A DNA stretch of 35,954 nucleotides from Desulfarculaceae bacterium (GTDB lineage Bacteria > Desulfobacterota > Desulfarculia > Desulfarculales > Desulfarculaceae). Within the stretch, counting starts at the first letter, position 1; every line of letters begins with the position of its first letter. Made by a program: the position numbers and the translations under genes. The stretch is from NCBI GenBank assembly GCA_027067385.1, contig JAMOVV010000108.1:1-35954 (forward strand), given 5' to 3'. The notes under the pieces were generated by a model that saw only the letters and a program-made list of their open reading frames with translations, ran no database searches and was not told where the DNA came from. Shown in pieces: positions 17,108 to 23,971 of the stretch.

Positions 17108-18309
17108 CTATACAAAGGTAACATCAAGCCCCAAGCGGTGACCGCGCACGTTGCCCGGCCAGTCGTAGCACTCCAGGATGGTCATCAGCTCGTGGCCCAG
17201 GGTACGGCTAACCCCGTATTTCTTGTTGCATTGATTGAGAAACATCAGGGCCAGGGGCAGGATGTCCTGGCGGCGTTCCCGCAGGGGCGGGATATCCATG
17301 GGCACCACGTAGAGGCGATAAAACAGGTCTTCGCGGAACTGGCTGTCGGCCACCATCTGGCGCAGGTCGCGGTTGGTGGCCGCGATTATGCGCAGGTCCA
17401 GGTCGATGTTGCGCACGCCGCCCAGGCGGCGGCAGCTCCGGTCCTGGATGACCTTGATCAGCTTAACCTGCAGATTAAAGGGAAGTTATCCCACTTCGTC
17501 CAGGAATAGGATACCGCCGTTGGCCTGCTCGAAGAGCCTGGGTTTGCCGCCCCGAGCGGCGCTGGTGAAGGCGTCTTTTTCATAGTCGAAAAACTCGCTC
17601 TCCAGCAGGGCCTCGGGGATGGCCCCGCAGTTGACCGCCACGAAGGGCTTGTCGCCCCTGGGGCTTAAACGCTTGATCAAGCGGGCGATAACGTCCTTGC
17701 CCACCCCGCTTTCGCCCTGCAGGAGCACGATGGACTCTACCTGGGACACCCGCATCACCAGCTCCAGCAGGCGCTTCATGGGCCGGCTTTCCATTACGAT
17801 ACCCTGCAGCGCGGCGTGCTGGTCTCCCTGGGGGTCGTCGGTTTCCCGGCAGAGGATGGTGAGCTTGCTGGTCTGGTCGGTTAGGCTATGCAACTCGGTG
17901 ATATCACGAATGTTGAGTACAACTCGTACCACCTGGGAGTTGCGGTTGAACACCGGGAGCAGGTGATGAATATCTCGTTACCGCTGCGCAGCCGGCGTTG
18001 CAGGGTGAGCGGCTTGCTGTGGTGGTAGGTGATGCGGATGATCTCTTGCACCGCGGCCAGGCAGACGTGGCGCGGGGAGTCTAACTCATTGATACACTTG
18101 CTGATAAGCAAAGACGGCACCACCCCGGTTATGCGGCCGAAGCTGGCGTTGACCTGTAGTATCCGCTCGTGGTCGGCGATGATGATGCCGTCGTAGGAGT
18201 TTTCCACCAGCGAGGACATCTCGTCGCGCAGGCGGTGAACCTCTTCGCCCTGGCATTCCATCTGGTGCATCATCAGCAGGCGGCCGGGCTCCCCGCCGGG
18301 GTTCACCAA
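17108..18309 (-). pseudogene. Broken sigma-54-dependent activator (PAS-AAA+)
   Basis: A PAS sensor region (SLVENSYDGIIIADHERILQ, ~18215-17960) is followed by an AAA+ domain with GESGVGKD (~17700), GGILFLDEVG and FREDLFYRL. Four defects are visible. One C appears lost near 17955, shifting ITCS|RCST away from ITCSPVFN. TAA replaces the Glu codon after LDEVG at 17486-17488, with the same frame reading on as LPFNLQVKLIKVIQ. The sigma-contact loop reads KDAFTSA instead of GAFTGA. The frame ends soon after DWPGNVR with no Fis-type helix-turn-helix. The start is also unclear. It once probably switched on the adjacent corrinoid operon. Confidence 0.9.
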
Positions 18310-18343
18310 ACGATATTGTAATTACAGGTGATTTTAGCGAATC

Positions 18344-19129
18344 CTAGAAGGAGTCGTCGTTCCAGTTGGGGTCGCGTTTTTCGATAAAGGCGGTAAATCC
18401 CTCGGTGGCGTTGATGCTGGTGGCCTGCTGGGCCATCATCTCCTTGGCAAACATGTAGGCCTGCCACTCGGTCATCTCCGCCTGGGCGTAATAGTTCTGT
18501 TTTGACATGGATATAGCGTACTTAGAGCTCTTGCAAATCTCTTGGGCCAGTTCCAGGGTCCTCTGGTGCAGCTCGTCGTCGTCAAAGACCATGTTCACCA
18601 GGCCCATCTCGCGCGACTCCTCGGCGCTGTAGAGCTTGGCGGTCATGAGCATCTCCATGGTCTTTTTCTGGCCCACGCAGCGGCTCACGGCCACGGTGGG
18701 AGTTGTACAGTTATACGAGTATATTAGGCCGGTCATGCCGAACTGGGCCTTTTCCCGGCCCGCGGTGATCAGGTCGCAGCCGGCCACCAGGTGGCAGCCG
18801 CCAGCCATGGCGATGGCGTGCACCTCGGCGATGACGCATTGCGGCAGGGAACGGATGGTGGTCATGAGGGTGAAGGAGGTGTGGAACAAGCGGCGGATAT
18901 CGGCCAGGGGCTGGTTGAGAATCTCGGCCCGGTCGTGGCCGGCGCAAAAGACCGGTCCCTTGGCCCCGAGGATGATCACCTTCACCTGGTGCCGCTCGCC
19001 CGCGTCGCGCAGGCAGTCGATCATCTCCTGCTCCGCCGCCCGGCCCAGGGCGTTGCGTTTTTGGGGCATGTTGAGATACAACTGGCCGATCTCGCCCTGT
19101 TCCTCGTATAAGATGCATTCATAAGCCAT
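18344..19129 (-). CDS. Enoyl-CoA hydratase/isomerase family protein
   Basis: The 261-residue crotonase-fold protein has NMPQKRNALG near the N-terminus, the oxyanion-hole segments FCAGHDRAEI and AIAMAGGCHLVAGCDL, and the C-terminal helix AKEMMAQQAT. It resembles the ECHDC3-like branch, whose reaction is unsettled, so hydration of an enoyl-CoA is a family-level inference. ATG 19129 is set by AGGAGG 7 bases upstream; the longer frame to 19255 has no such signal. It lies 34 bp before the broken activator and downstream of a TRAP permease fragment, which suggests it is the surviving gene of a disrupted acid-catabolism operon. Confidence 0.87.
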   Translation of the reverse strand: MAYECILYEEQGEIGQLYLNMPQKRNALGRAAEQEMIDCLRDAGERHQVKVIILGAKGPVFCAGHDRAEILNQPLADIRRLFHTSFTLMTTIRSLPQCVIAEVHAIAMAGGCHLVAGCDLITAGREKAQFGMTGLIYSYNCTTPTVAVSRCVGQKKTMEMLMTAKLYSAEESREMGLVNMVFDDDELHQRTLELAQEICKSSKYAISMSKQNYYAQAEMTEWQAYMFAKEMMAQQATSINATEGFTAFIEKRDPNWNDDSF

Positions 19130-19171
19130 TGATAAACCTCCTGTATAGTCGATATTTATATTGCAAGTCAC

Positions 19172-19202
19172 GGCCGGGGCGGCTCCCGCCCCCGCCCCGG
19201 CC
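19172..19202 (-). other. Strong GC hairpin in the enoyl-CoA hydratase leader
   Basis: GGCCGGGGCGG (19172-19182) and CCGCCCCGGCC (19192-19202) form a perfect 11-bp stem with a 9-nt loop, 43 bases before the enoyl-CoA hydratase start. No T tract follows on either strand, so it is not a classic terminator. It may be a leftover attenuator or block readthrough from the TRAP fragment. Confidence 0.6.
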
Positions 19203-19270
19203 ATAGTGGGTAGGCTCATTGATCCGTCACCGCCAGCTATAGCATGCGCTTTCAAGCCGAAGCAACCGGG

Positions 19271-19525
19271 CTAACCCAGGCGCATGACGTTCGGCAGGTA
19301 GGTGGCGATGGACGGCCAGAGGTACAGAATCAACCACGCCAGGAACTGGATCCCGATAAAGGGTATGCAGCCGCGGTAGATATCGGTGAGTTTCACCTCG
19401 GCCGGCGCGATGCCCTTCAGGTAGAAGATAGAGTAGGCGAACGGCGGTGTTATGTAAGAAATATGCATGGTTATGCAGAAAAGCATGGCGAACCACAGCG
19501 GCGCCCAGCTCTGGGTCACCATGGC
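19271..19525 (-). pseudogene. TRAP transporter large permease (DctM) C-terminal fragment
   Basis: About 80 residues from APLWFAMLFCITMHISYITP to YLWPSIATYLPNVMRLG match the C-terminal end of TRAP DctM permeases: the ITPPF loop, the YLKGIAP turn, TDIYRGCIPF and the last membrane helix. DctM is normally ~430 residues, so more than four fifths is missing. Homology stops near 19520, where a CoA-transferase fragment begins on the other strand; residues upstream of that point look random. The natural TAG stop is kept at 19271. DctM forms the substrate channel of sodium-driven organic-acid uptake. Confidence 0.75.
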
Positions 19526-19682
19526 CGACATACATGGCAACGCCATCATGCTGGGTTCGGAGTGGAGCCGCTGCGAGATGCCGCGGGCGGCAGAAAAGGT
19601 AGTGCTGGTGGCCGACAAGATCGTGGACACCGATTGTATGCGCCAGTTCCCCCGGTCCCGGCCGCACCGGGACCGGCTATGA
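19512..19682 (+). pseudogene. CoA-transferase subunit A (GctA-like) internal fragment
   Basis: About 45 residues starting VTMADIHGNAIMLGSEWSR and running through EMPRAAEKVVLVADKIVDTD match the central part of glutaconate-type CoA-transferase subunit A (A-D-x-x-GNA and ARAA-K-VI-x-A-EEIVDT). The reading frame then turns into PRSRPHRDRL and stops at a perfect hairpin, so both ends are missing. The fragment abuts the DctM fragment head to head near 19520. Assignment rests on pattern recognition over a short stretch. Confidence 0.55.
19652..19676. repeat. Perfect 10-bp inverted repeat
   Basis: CCGGTCCCGG (19652-19661) and CCGGGACCGG (19667-19676) flank CCGCA. There is no T tract. It marks the 3' edge of the CoA-transferase fragment and may be a truncated terminator or a rearrangement end. 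Confidence 0.6.
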
Positions 19683-19696
19683 AACCAGGAGAGAAG

Positions 19697-19917
19697 ATGC
19701 GCTCAAGTGGTGATCGTCAATCCGCGGCGGGGGAGAGCCCGAGCTGAAGGTCAAGACGACCGACGGCAAGCGCCTGGTGTTTTCCCTGAAAAAAGAAAAG
19801 GGCCGGGAGATACGCATCGTCTCCATGACCCTAAACCGGCTCACCGGGCCGGTCCTGATGAGGCTGGAGGCGGCCCGCGCCGCTTTTTATCTCATAAGCT
19901 TCATGGCCAAGCCGTAA
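19697..19917 (+). pseudogene. Possible frameshifted small gene
   Basis: An ATG at 19697 with AGGAGAGAAG upstream opens MRSSGDRQSAAGE and stops after 16 codons at 19747. The next frame from 19720 reads GGGEPELKVKTTDGKR and continues to TAA 19915-19917 with plausible protein-like composition. One extra G in the G run near 19730 would join the two into a ~70-residue basic protein. The family is not recognised. It could be sequence error, decay or chance. Confidence 0.3.
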
Positions 19918-19952
19918 CCCCTGCCAGTCCTCGGTACGATTACGGGCCGGGG

Positions 19953-20465
19953 CTAGAGCTTGCCAAAGGCCACGCCCTTGTAGGTCCAGCCGCACTCGGT
20001 GACCGCCTGTTGGATGGGCTTTTTCATCTCCGCGGTGGAGAAGCGGTACTTGTACACCTGGCCGAATTCCAGCTCCTCGGTAAAGGCGTAGGCGGTGCCG
20101 AACTCCACCGACTGCTTCTGCCCCTTGAAGGCGCTGGCGCTGAGCGACAGGGAGGGCACCCCGGCGGACCACTCGACCTTGTACTCCCGGTCCGAGGCGC
20201 GCACCTGGTGGTTGTCGGGGTCGAGCTTCATGTAGATGCGAAAGACCTGCTTCAACCCGGCCTTGGCGAAAATCTCGTACCACTGGGCATCGACTATCTT
20301 CCACTCGGCGATGAGGTCCACCCCCTCGGCCGTCCCGTCGATGATCTGAAAGGGCGCGGTGGGCCGGTTCACCTCCAGGATACGCTGGCGCACCTCGTCG
20401 GCCCCCAGCACCGGGGTGCCTGGCTTGGGCTTCTTGGTGGACGTTAGAAAGTCGAAAATTCCCAT
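19953..20465 (-). CDS. Conserved hypothetical protein, 170 aa
   Basis: The product starts MGIFDFLTSTKK, continues with VNRPTAPFQIIDGTAEGVDL and AEWKIVDAQWYEIFAKAGLK, and ends with VYKYRFSTAEMKKPI then ECGWTYKGVAFGKL. I recall near-identical patterns in hypothetical proteins of several phyla, but no function is known to me. It has no signal peptide, membrane segment or catalytic motif; alternating beta strands suggest a compact cytoplasmic beta-sandwich. ATG 20465 follows GGGAGG. Its neighbours downstream are pseudogene fragments, so it marks where the decayed zone ends. Confidence 0.8.
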   Translation of the reverse strand: MGIFDFLTSTKKPKPGTPVLGADEVRQRILEVNRPTAPFQIIDGTAEGVDLIAEWKIVDAQWYEIFAKAGLKQVFRIYMKLDPDNHQVRASDREYKVEWSAGVPSLSLSASAFKGQKQSVEFGTAYAFTEELEFGQVYKYRFSTAEMKKPIQQAVTECGWTYKGVAFGKL

Positions 20466-20561
20466 TGGTTCCCCCTCCCGGCGATTAGAGATGTTGGATG
20501 TCTTTTGGTGGCATGTTAGCCCGGCCGGCCGGGGACGGTCAATCGGGCGGCCACGGCGGGA

Positions 20562-21374
20562 TCAGGCGGGGAAGTGTTGGCAGGCGGCGGCCAGGGCGGC
20601 CTGCCAGGTTTGGGTTTGGCCGGCCAGGGCCCGGTTTCGTTTTAAGACATAGCGCCAGAAGCGGGCCTGCCACTGGTCGGCCATGACTTGGTGCAGGGGC
20701 TGGCCTTGGTCCAACGGCGGCCGTGGCCCCAGGGCGCGGCGCAGCCGGTGGACCAGGCGCTGCAGGTCGCCATGCAGCTCCGGCCGGCGCAGCAACTCCG
20801 GCCCGGTTTCGGCGACCAGGCGGCCGATGAGCCAGCCCAGGGCCGGGTCCACCCGGCTGAGCCAGGGCCAGGCCGTGAGCTCCGCTAGCGAGAGCCCCGG
20901 CAACTCGGCGGCGGCGGCGGCGGTGGCCGGCCCCAGGGCCAGCAGGCGCATCACCGGGTTGGCCCGGCGGCTGGAGAAGACAAAGGAGTCCATGGCGGCG
21001 CACAGCTCCATGAGCCGGGTACGCGGTGGCTGCGCCAGTTGGTCAAAGGCCCGGGCCTCGGCGCAGGACTCGCGGTGGCACTTGTCGCGGTAGCCGGTGG
21101 GGCCGCGCAGGTCGCGGCCTTGGTTGGCGGCCGGGTGCAGCAGGCAGCCTACCCGGCGGCCGGCGGGGTCTAGAAATCCCAGGCCGGGGCACCAGAAGCC
21201 CTGGATCACGCGGGAGGGCCGGTGGCCGGCCAGGAAGGCGCCGCGGTTTTCGCTAAGTAGGCGGGTGAGGCTGGAGCGGTAGTCCAGGTGGTCGTAGCCC
21301 GGCGGCCGGAGGGGCGGGCAGCAGGCAAAGCAGGCCAACTCCGGGGTGGGCGAGCAGAGGGAGTGGATGGCCAT
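20562..21374 (-). CDS. Hypothetical cysteine-rich protein with CFACCPP motif
   Basis: This 270-residue protein begins with ELACFACCPPLRPPGYDHLD. The first ~110 residues hold six more conserved-looking Cys and His positions, among them FWCPG, GCLLHPAANQGRDL and DKCHRESCAEA. The rest is helical, Leu/Ala/Arg-rich, ending in WQAALAAACQHFPA. The Cys spacing suggests a zinc or Fe-S site. The 'animal YkgJ-type' CxxCC zinc/iron cluster proteins are a loose analogy, not an assignment. ATG 21374 has only a weak ribosome site. It follows the phosphoesterase gene by 34 bp on the same strand. Confidence 0.65.
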   Translation of the reverse strand: MAIHSLCSPTPELACFACCPPLRPPGYDHLDYRSSLTRLLSENRGAFLAGHRPSRVIQGFWCPGLGFLDPAGRRVGCLLHPAANQGRDLRGPTGYRDKCHRESCAEARAFDQLAQPPRTRLMELCAAMDSFVFSSRRANPVMRLLALGPATAAAAAELPGLSLAELTAWPWLSRVDPALGWLIGRLVAETGPELLRRPELHGDLQRLVHRLRRALGPRPPLDQGQPLHQVMADQWQARFWRYVLKRNRALAGQTQTWQAALAAACQHFPA

Positions 21375-21408
21375 GGTTTGCGCCCCTGCGCCGGGCCGGG
21401 CCGGCGCT

Positions 21409-22155
21409 TTAGGTCCCGGCGTAGAGCCTTTGGATGGTCGCCGGCGGCATGCCGTTTTCCGTTAGCAGACGGGCCTCGGTCTCCAGGTCGTAGGGCACCC
21501 GCAGAATCTCGGCGCGGGGTTTTTCTCCCAGCTCCAGCAGGGCCAGGCTGGCCCGGGGGTCGCCGTCCTTGGGCTTGCCCACGCTGCCCGGGTTCACCGC
21601 CAGGCCGCCGCCGGCGTGGCGGACCATGGGGCGGTGGGTGTGGCCCATGAGCACCACCTGGACCCCGCTGTCTTCCACCAGGCGATCGAGCTGGTCCTGG
21701 GGGTGGTCGGGATAGATGTATTGCCGCACGTGGGTTGGGCTGCCGTGGCAGGCCAGGAGGGAGAGTCCGCCTGCGGACATGCGGATGGCGCCGGGCAGGG
21801 AGCCGAGGTAGTCCCGGCTGGCCTGGTTGGTGCGCTTATCGCTCCAGTCGAAGACGGCGCGGGGCTCGGGGCCGATGCCCGGCTTGAGGTACTTATCCAC
21901 GCCGGCGGACCCGCCGGTGAGCACGGCCAGGTCGTAGTTGCCCTGCAGGCAGGGCCAGCCGGCGTCGCGCACCGTACGCACCACCTGGTTGGGCCGGCAG
22001 AGGTAGCCCACCAGGTCGCCGAGCACCACCACCGCCTGGGGCTTGATCTGCTTTAAGCGCTCGATCACCGCGGTGAGGGCGCTGAGGTTGCCGTGCAGGT
22101 CGCTGAGCACCGCCAGGCGCGGCGGGTTGTCGGGGTTGGTCGGGGACTGGTTCAT
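21409..22155 (-). CDS. Calcineurin-type metallophosphoesterase, MJ0912/YfcE-like
   Basis: The 248-residue protein carries all metallophosphoesterase blocks in order: SDLHGN near residue 18, GDLVGY near 46, GNYD near 72, CHGSP near 137, GHTH near 172 and NPGSVG near 189. This is a two-metal phosphodiesterase or phosphatase fold; bacterial relatives act on small phosphodiesters, and the natural substrate is unknown. The ATG lacks a clear Shine-Dalgarno sequence, which is unusual in this window. The terminator at 22197-22218 separates it from the HU-like gene. Confidence 0.87.
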   Translation of the reverse strand: MNQSPTNPDNPPRLAVLSDLHGNLSALTAVIERLKQIKPQAVVVLGDLVGYLCRPNQVVRTVRDAGWPCLQGNYDLAVLTGGSAGVDKYLKPGIGPEPRAVFDWSDKRTNQASRDYLGSLPGAIRMSAGGLSLLACHGSPTHVRQYIYPDHPQDQLDRLVEDSGVQVVLMGHTHRPMVRHAGGGLAVNPGSVGKPKDGDPRASLALLELGEKPRAEILRVPYDLETEARLLTENGMPPATIQRLYAGT

Positions 22156-22196
22156 AACGGTTGATTATTCTTTGCCGGCCCGCGGGCCGTTAAATG

Positions 22197-22218
22197 AAAA
22201 AGGGCCGCGACCGGCCCT
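22197..22218 (-). terminator. Minus-strand rho-independent terminator
   Basis: On the minus strand AGGGCCG-GTCG-CGGCCCT is followed by TTTTCATTT (stem at 22201-22207 and 22212-22218, T tract 22200-22197). It faces transcripts coming from the HU-like gene 345 bp upstream. Confidence 0.8.
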
Positions 22219-22220
22219 CG

Positions 22221-22562
22221 AGTTGCCTATTGCCAAGTTGCCTATTGCTTTGATGAGCCGAACCTACTCCGGCCGGCCTTTCCGCCGCGGCCCGCTGGCT
22301 GCGCCCCCTGGCTCAGCTCGCTTGCTCAGCCCCCTTGTTCAGCCCACCTGCTGCGCCCCTGCCGCGCCCTCGTAGCTCTTCGCCCTGACCTTTAACGGCC
22401 CCGCCCGGATGCCCCCAATGTGGCCCCCAATGTGGCCCCCCATGTGGCCCCCTGGTCCCCGGCGGCCCTGCTACTCGGTCCGTTTGCGTGTACTTGGCTG
22501 GACCCCGCCTGATGGTCCTCCCATGGGCTATCGCCCGACCCTGCTACTCGGCTCCTTGCCTC
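22221..22562. repeat. Non-coding stretch with short tandem repeats
   Basis: No convincing gene lies here. AGTTGCCTATTGC occurs twice with a 15-bp period (22221 and 22236). GCCCCCAATGTG is repeated three times in tandem (22411-22446, third copy one base different). CCCTGCTACTCGG occurs twice (22467 and 22539 regions). The rest is C-rich and of low complexity. It lies between the HU-like stop and a minus-strand terminator, so it is probably transcribed as a long 3' tail. Confidence 0.6.
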
Positions 22563-22946
22563 CTAGAAGTAGCCCTTGCGGATCACCGAGGGCTTGGAGG
22601 CAGGTTCGCCGGCAGAGGATTCCTTCTCCTGGGGCTGGGCCGCCGGGGCGGCCTGGTCCTGGTCTTTCACCTGGACCTTGGCCTTGAGCACCCGGGAGGG
22701 GCGGAAGGTGACGACCTTGCGCGGCGGCAGGATGAGCGGTTGGCCGGACTGGGGATTGCGTCCCCGCCGTTCAGCCTTGTGGCGGACCGACCACTTGCCG
22801 AATCCACTTACCAATACCTCTTCGCCAGAGGCCAGCGCGTTCTTGATCAAGGCCAGGGATGCCTCGACCGATTGCGAGGCCTCGGCCTTGGTGAGCATGC
22901 CCTTGGCATAAACATTGGCGACAATGTCTGCTTTGGTGAGGGTCAT
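22563..22946 (-). CDS. HU/IHF family DNA-binding protein, IHF-alpha-like
   Basis: The 127-residue protein starts MTLTKADIVANVYAKGML, has SGFGKWSVRHKAERRGRNPQ, where the RGRNP turn inserts its Pro into the DNA minor groove, and VVTFRPSRVLKAKV at the end of the fold (~residue 90). That VTFRPS pattern is closer to IHF-alpha than HU. A 35-residue Gln/Ala/Glu/Lys tail follows (DQDQAAPAAQPQEKESS), absent from standard 95-100-residue members. It bends DNA and may assist sigma-54 promoters such as the one proposed here. GGAG sits 8 bases before the ATG. Confidence 0.92.
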   Translation of the reverse strand: MTLTKADIVANVYAKGMLTKAEASQSVEASLALIKNALASGEEVLVSGFGKWSVRHKAERRGRNPQSGQPLILPPRKVVTFRPSRVLKAKVQVKDQDQAAPAAQPQEKESSAGEPASKPSVIRKGYF

Positions 22947-22984
22947 GTCTGCAACTCCGACAAAAAGGGGTTTTCAACACCATT

Positions 22985-23013
22985 AGTATGCACTTTGGGG
23001 GGGTTACAGTCAA
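22985..23013 (-). promoter_or_regulatory. Sigma-70 promoter of the HU/IHF-like gene
   Basis: On the minus strand TTGACT (23013-23008), a 17-bp spacer and CATACT (22990-22985) give a good match, with transcription starting about 30 bp before the ATG. Confidence 0.6.
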
Positions 23014-23546
23014 CTGGGATAATTGGGCGCGGCCGGGACGACCGCGGGACGGCAAAAAGGACGGTCATTGCCTTGACGGGCCGGCTGAAATGATTTAGAT
23101 ATCAGCAGTTAGCCATTTTTTTAGCGGCGCGAGGCGGCCAGGGAGCAGGAGACAGGGGCGAAGGGTAGGTGCCCGGTCCCGGGCTGGCGGCGCGCATGCG
23201 CCCACGGGTTGGGCGCTTGAAATCATTGACCATTGAACACAAGGGGGCGGGCCATGTGCCGGCCCCCCGCCGTCGACCCGGCCCGGTCGGATCGCCGGCG
23301 GGCGGGTTGTTTGCAAAGTGTACACAGCCAGTTAGGCTGACCAGCTTGTATTCGGCCTGATGCCGGTGAACCCGGCGCGCGGCCTGGGGCTTATCTGCCG
23401 CCCCGGCCGGCGAGCCGTCGCCGTCATCGCCCCCTTGCCACCGGCGTCCATCCCTAAGTGGCCGCAAGCCCTGGGAGGGTCGCCGGGGAGGTTTCGCAAG
23501 GTCCCGGCCGCGCCGGGAGCTTTGGGGGAAGAAAGGGGGCGAGGAG
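23014..23546. other. Long intergenic region between ihf-like and speH
   Basis: Over 500 bp with no gene I can support; a long antisense frame here has poor composition. It contains GTGTACAC (near 23319), a palindrome that could be an operator, and a G/C-rich inverted stretch near 23250-23290. The last ~200 bp may be an untranslated leader of speH. I could not match it to a known riboswitch. Confidence 0.4.
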
Positions 23547-23957
23547 ATGAAGTCCCTGGGGACCCACCTGATCTTGGAGCTGCAAGGCTGCCCGGCTGAT
23601 ATCCTCGACGATCCCGAGGTAGTGAGCCGCATAATGGTTTCAGCGGTGGAGGTCTCCGGCGCCACCCTGATCCAGCCGTTTTTCCACCAGTTCGCGCCCC
23701 AAGGGGTGAGCGGGGTGGTGATAATCAGCGAATCGCATTTCTCCATACATACTTGGCCGGAATACGGCTACGCCGCGGTGGACATCTTCACCTGCGGCGA
23801 CGAGATCGACATGGACGCGGCCACCGAGCACCTGCGGCGAGGGTTGGGGGCCGACCACATCCAAAAGATGGTTTTGTCGCGTGGGGCTCTTGACCTGCCA
23901 CCCCAGCGGATCAAGCATAAGCCTTCGGCCGGTGACCGGCCGGCCCTGGACAACTGA
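23547..23957 (+). CDS. speH: S-adenosylmethionine decarboxylase proenzyme
   Basis: The 136-residue proenzyme is the small bacterial/archaeal class 1B AdoMet decarboxylase. SESHFSIHTWPE places the self-cleavage site between E62 and S63, which becomes the pyruvoyl group. H68 and C83 (TCGDEID) are the other catalytic residues, and these numbers coincide with the Thermotoga enzyme. It makes decarboxylated SAM, the aminopropyl donor for spermidine. ATG 23547 has AAAGGGGG 7 bases upstream. The spermidine synthase gene follows after 14 bp. The ~15-residue tail past the fold is unremarkable. Confidence 0.95.
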   Translation: MKSLGTHLILELQGCPADILDDPEVVSRIMVSAVEVSGATLIQPFFHQFAPQGVSGVVIISESHFSIHTWPEYGYAAVDIFTCGDEIDMDAATEHLRRGLGADHIQKMVLSRGALDLPPQRIKHKPSAGDRPALDN

Positions 23958-23971
23958 AGGAGCTTTCGGTA

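Noticed and set aside
22409-22687. Small plus-strand frame with MWPP repeats
   Set aside because: Product of a 12-bp tandem DNA repeat in a C-rich spacer, without ribosome site or homology.
23102-23746. 214-codon minus-strand frame upstream of speH
   Set aside because: Its 3' part is intergenic and its 5' part is antisense to speH; low-complexity Pro/Gly/Arg composition.
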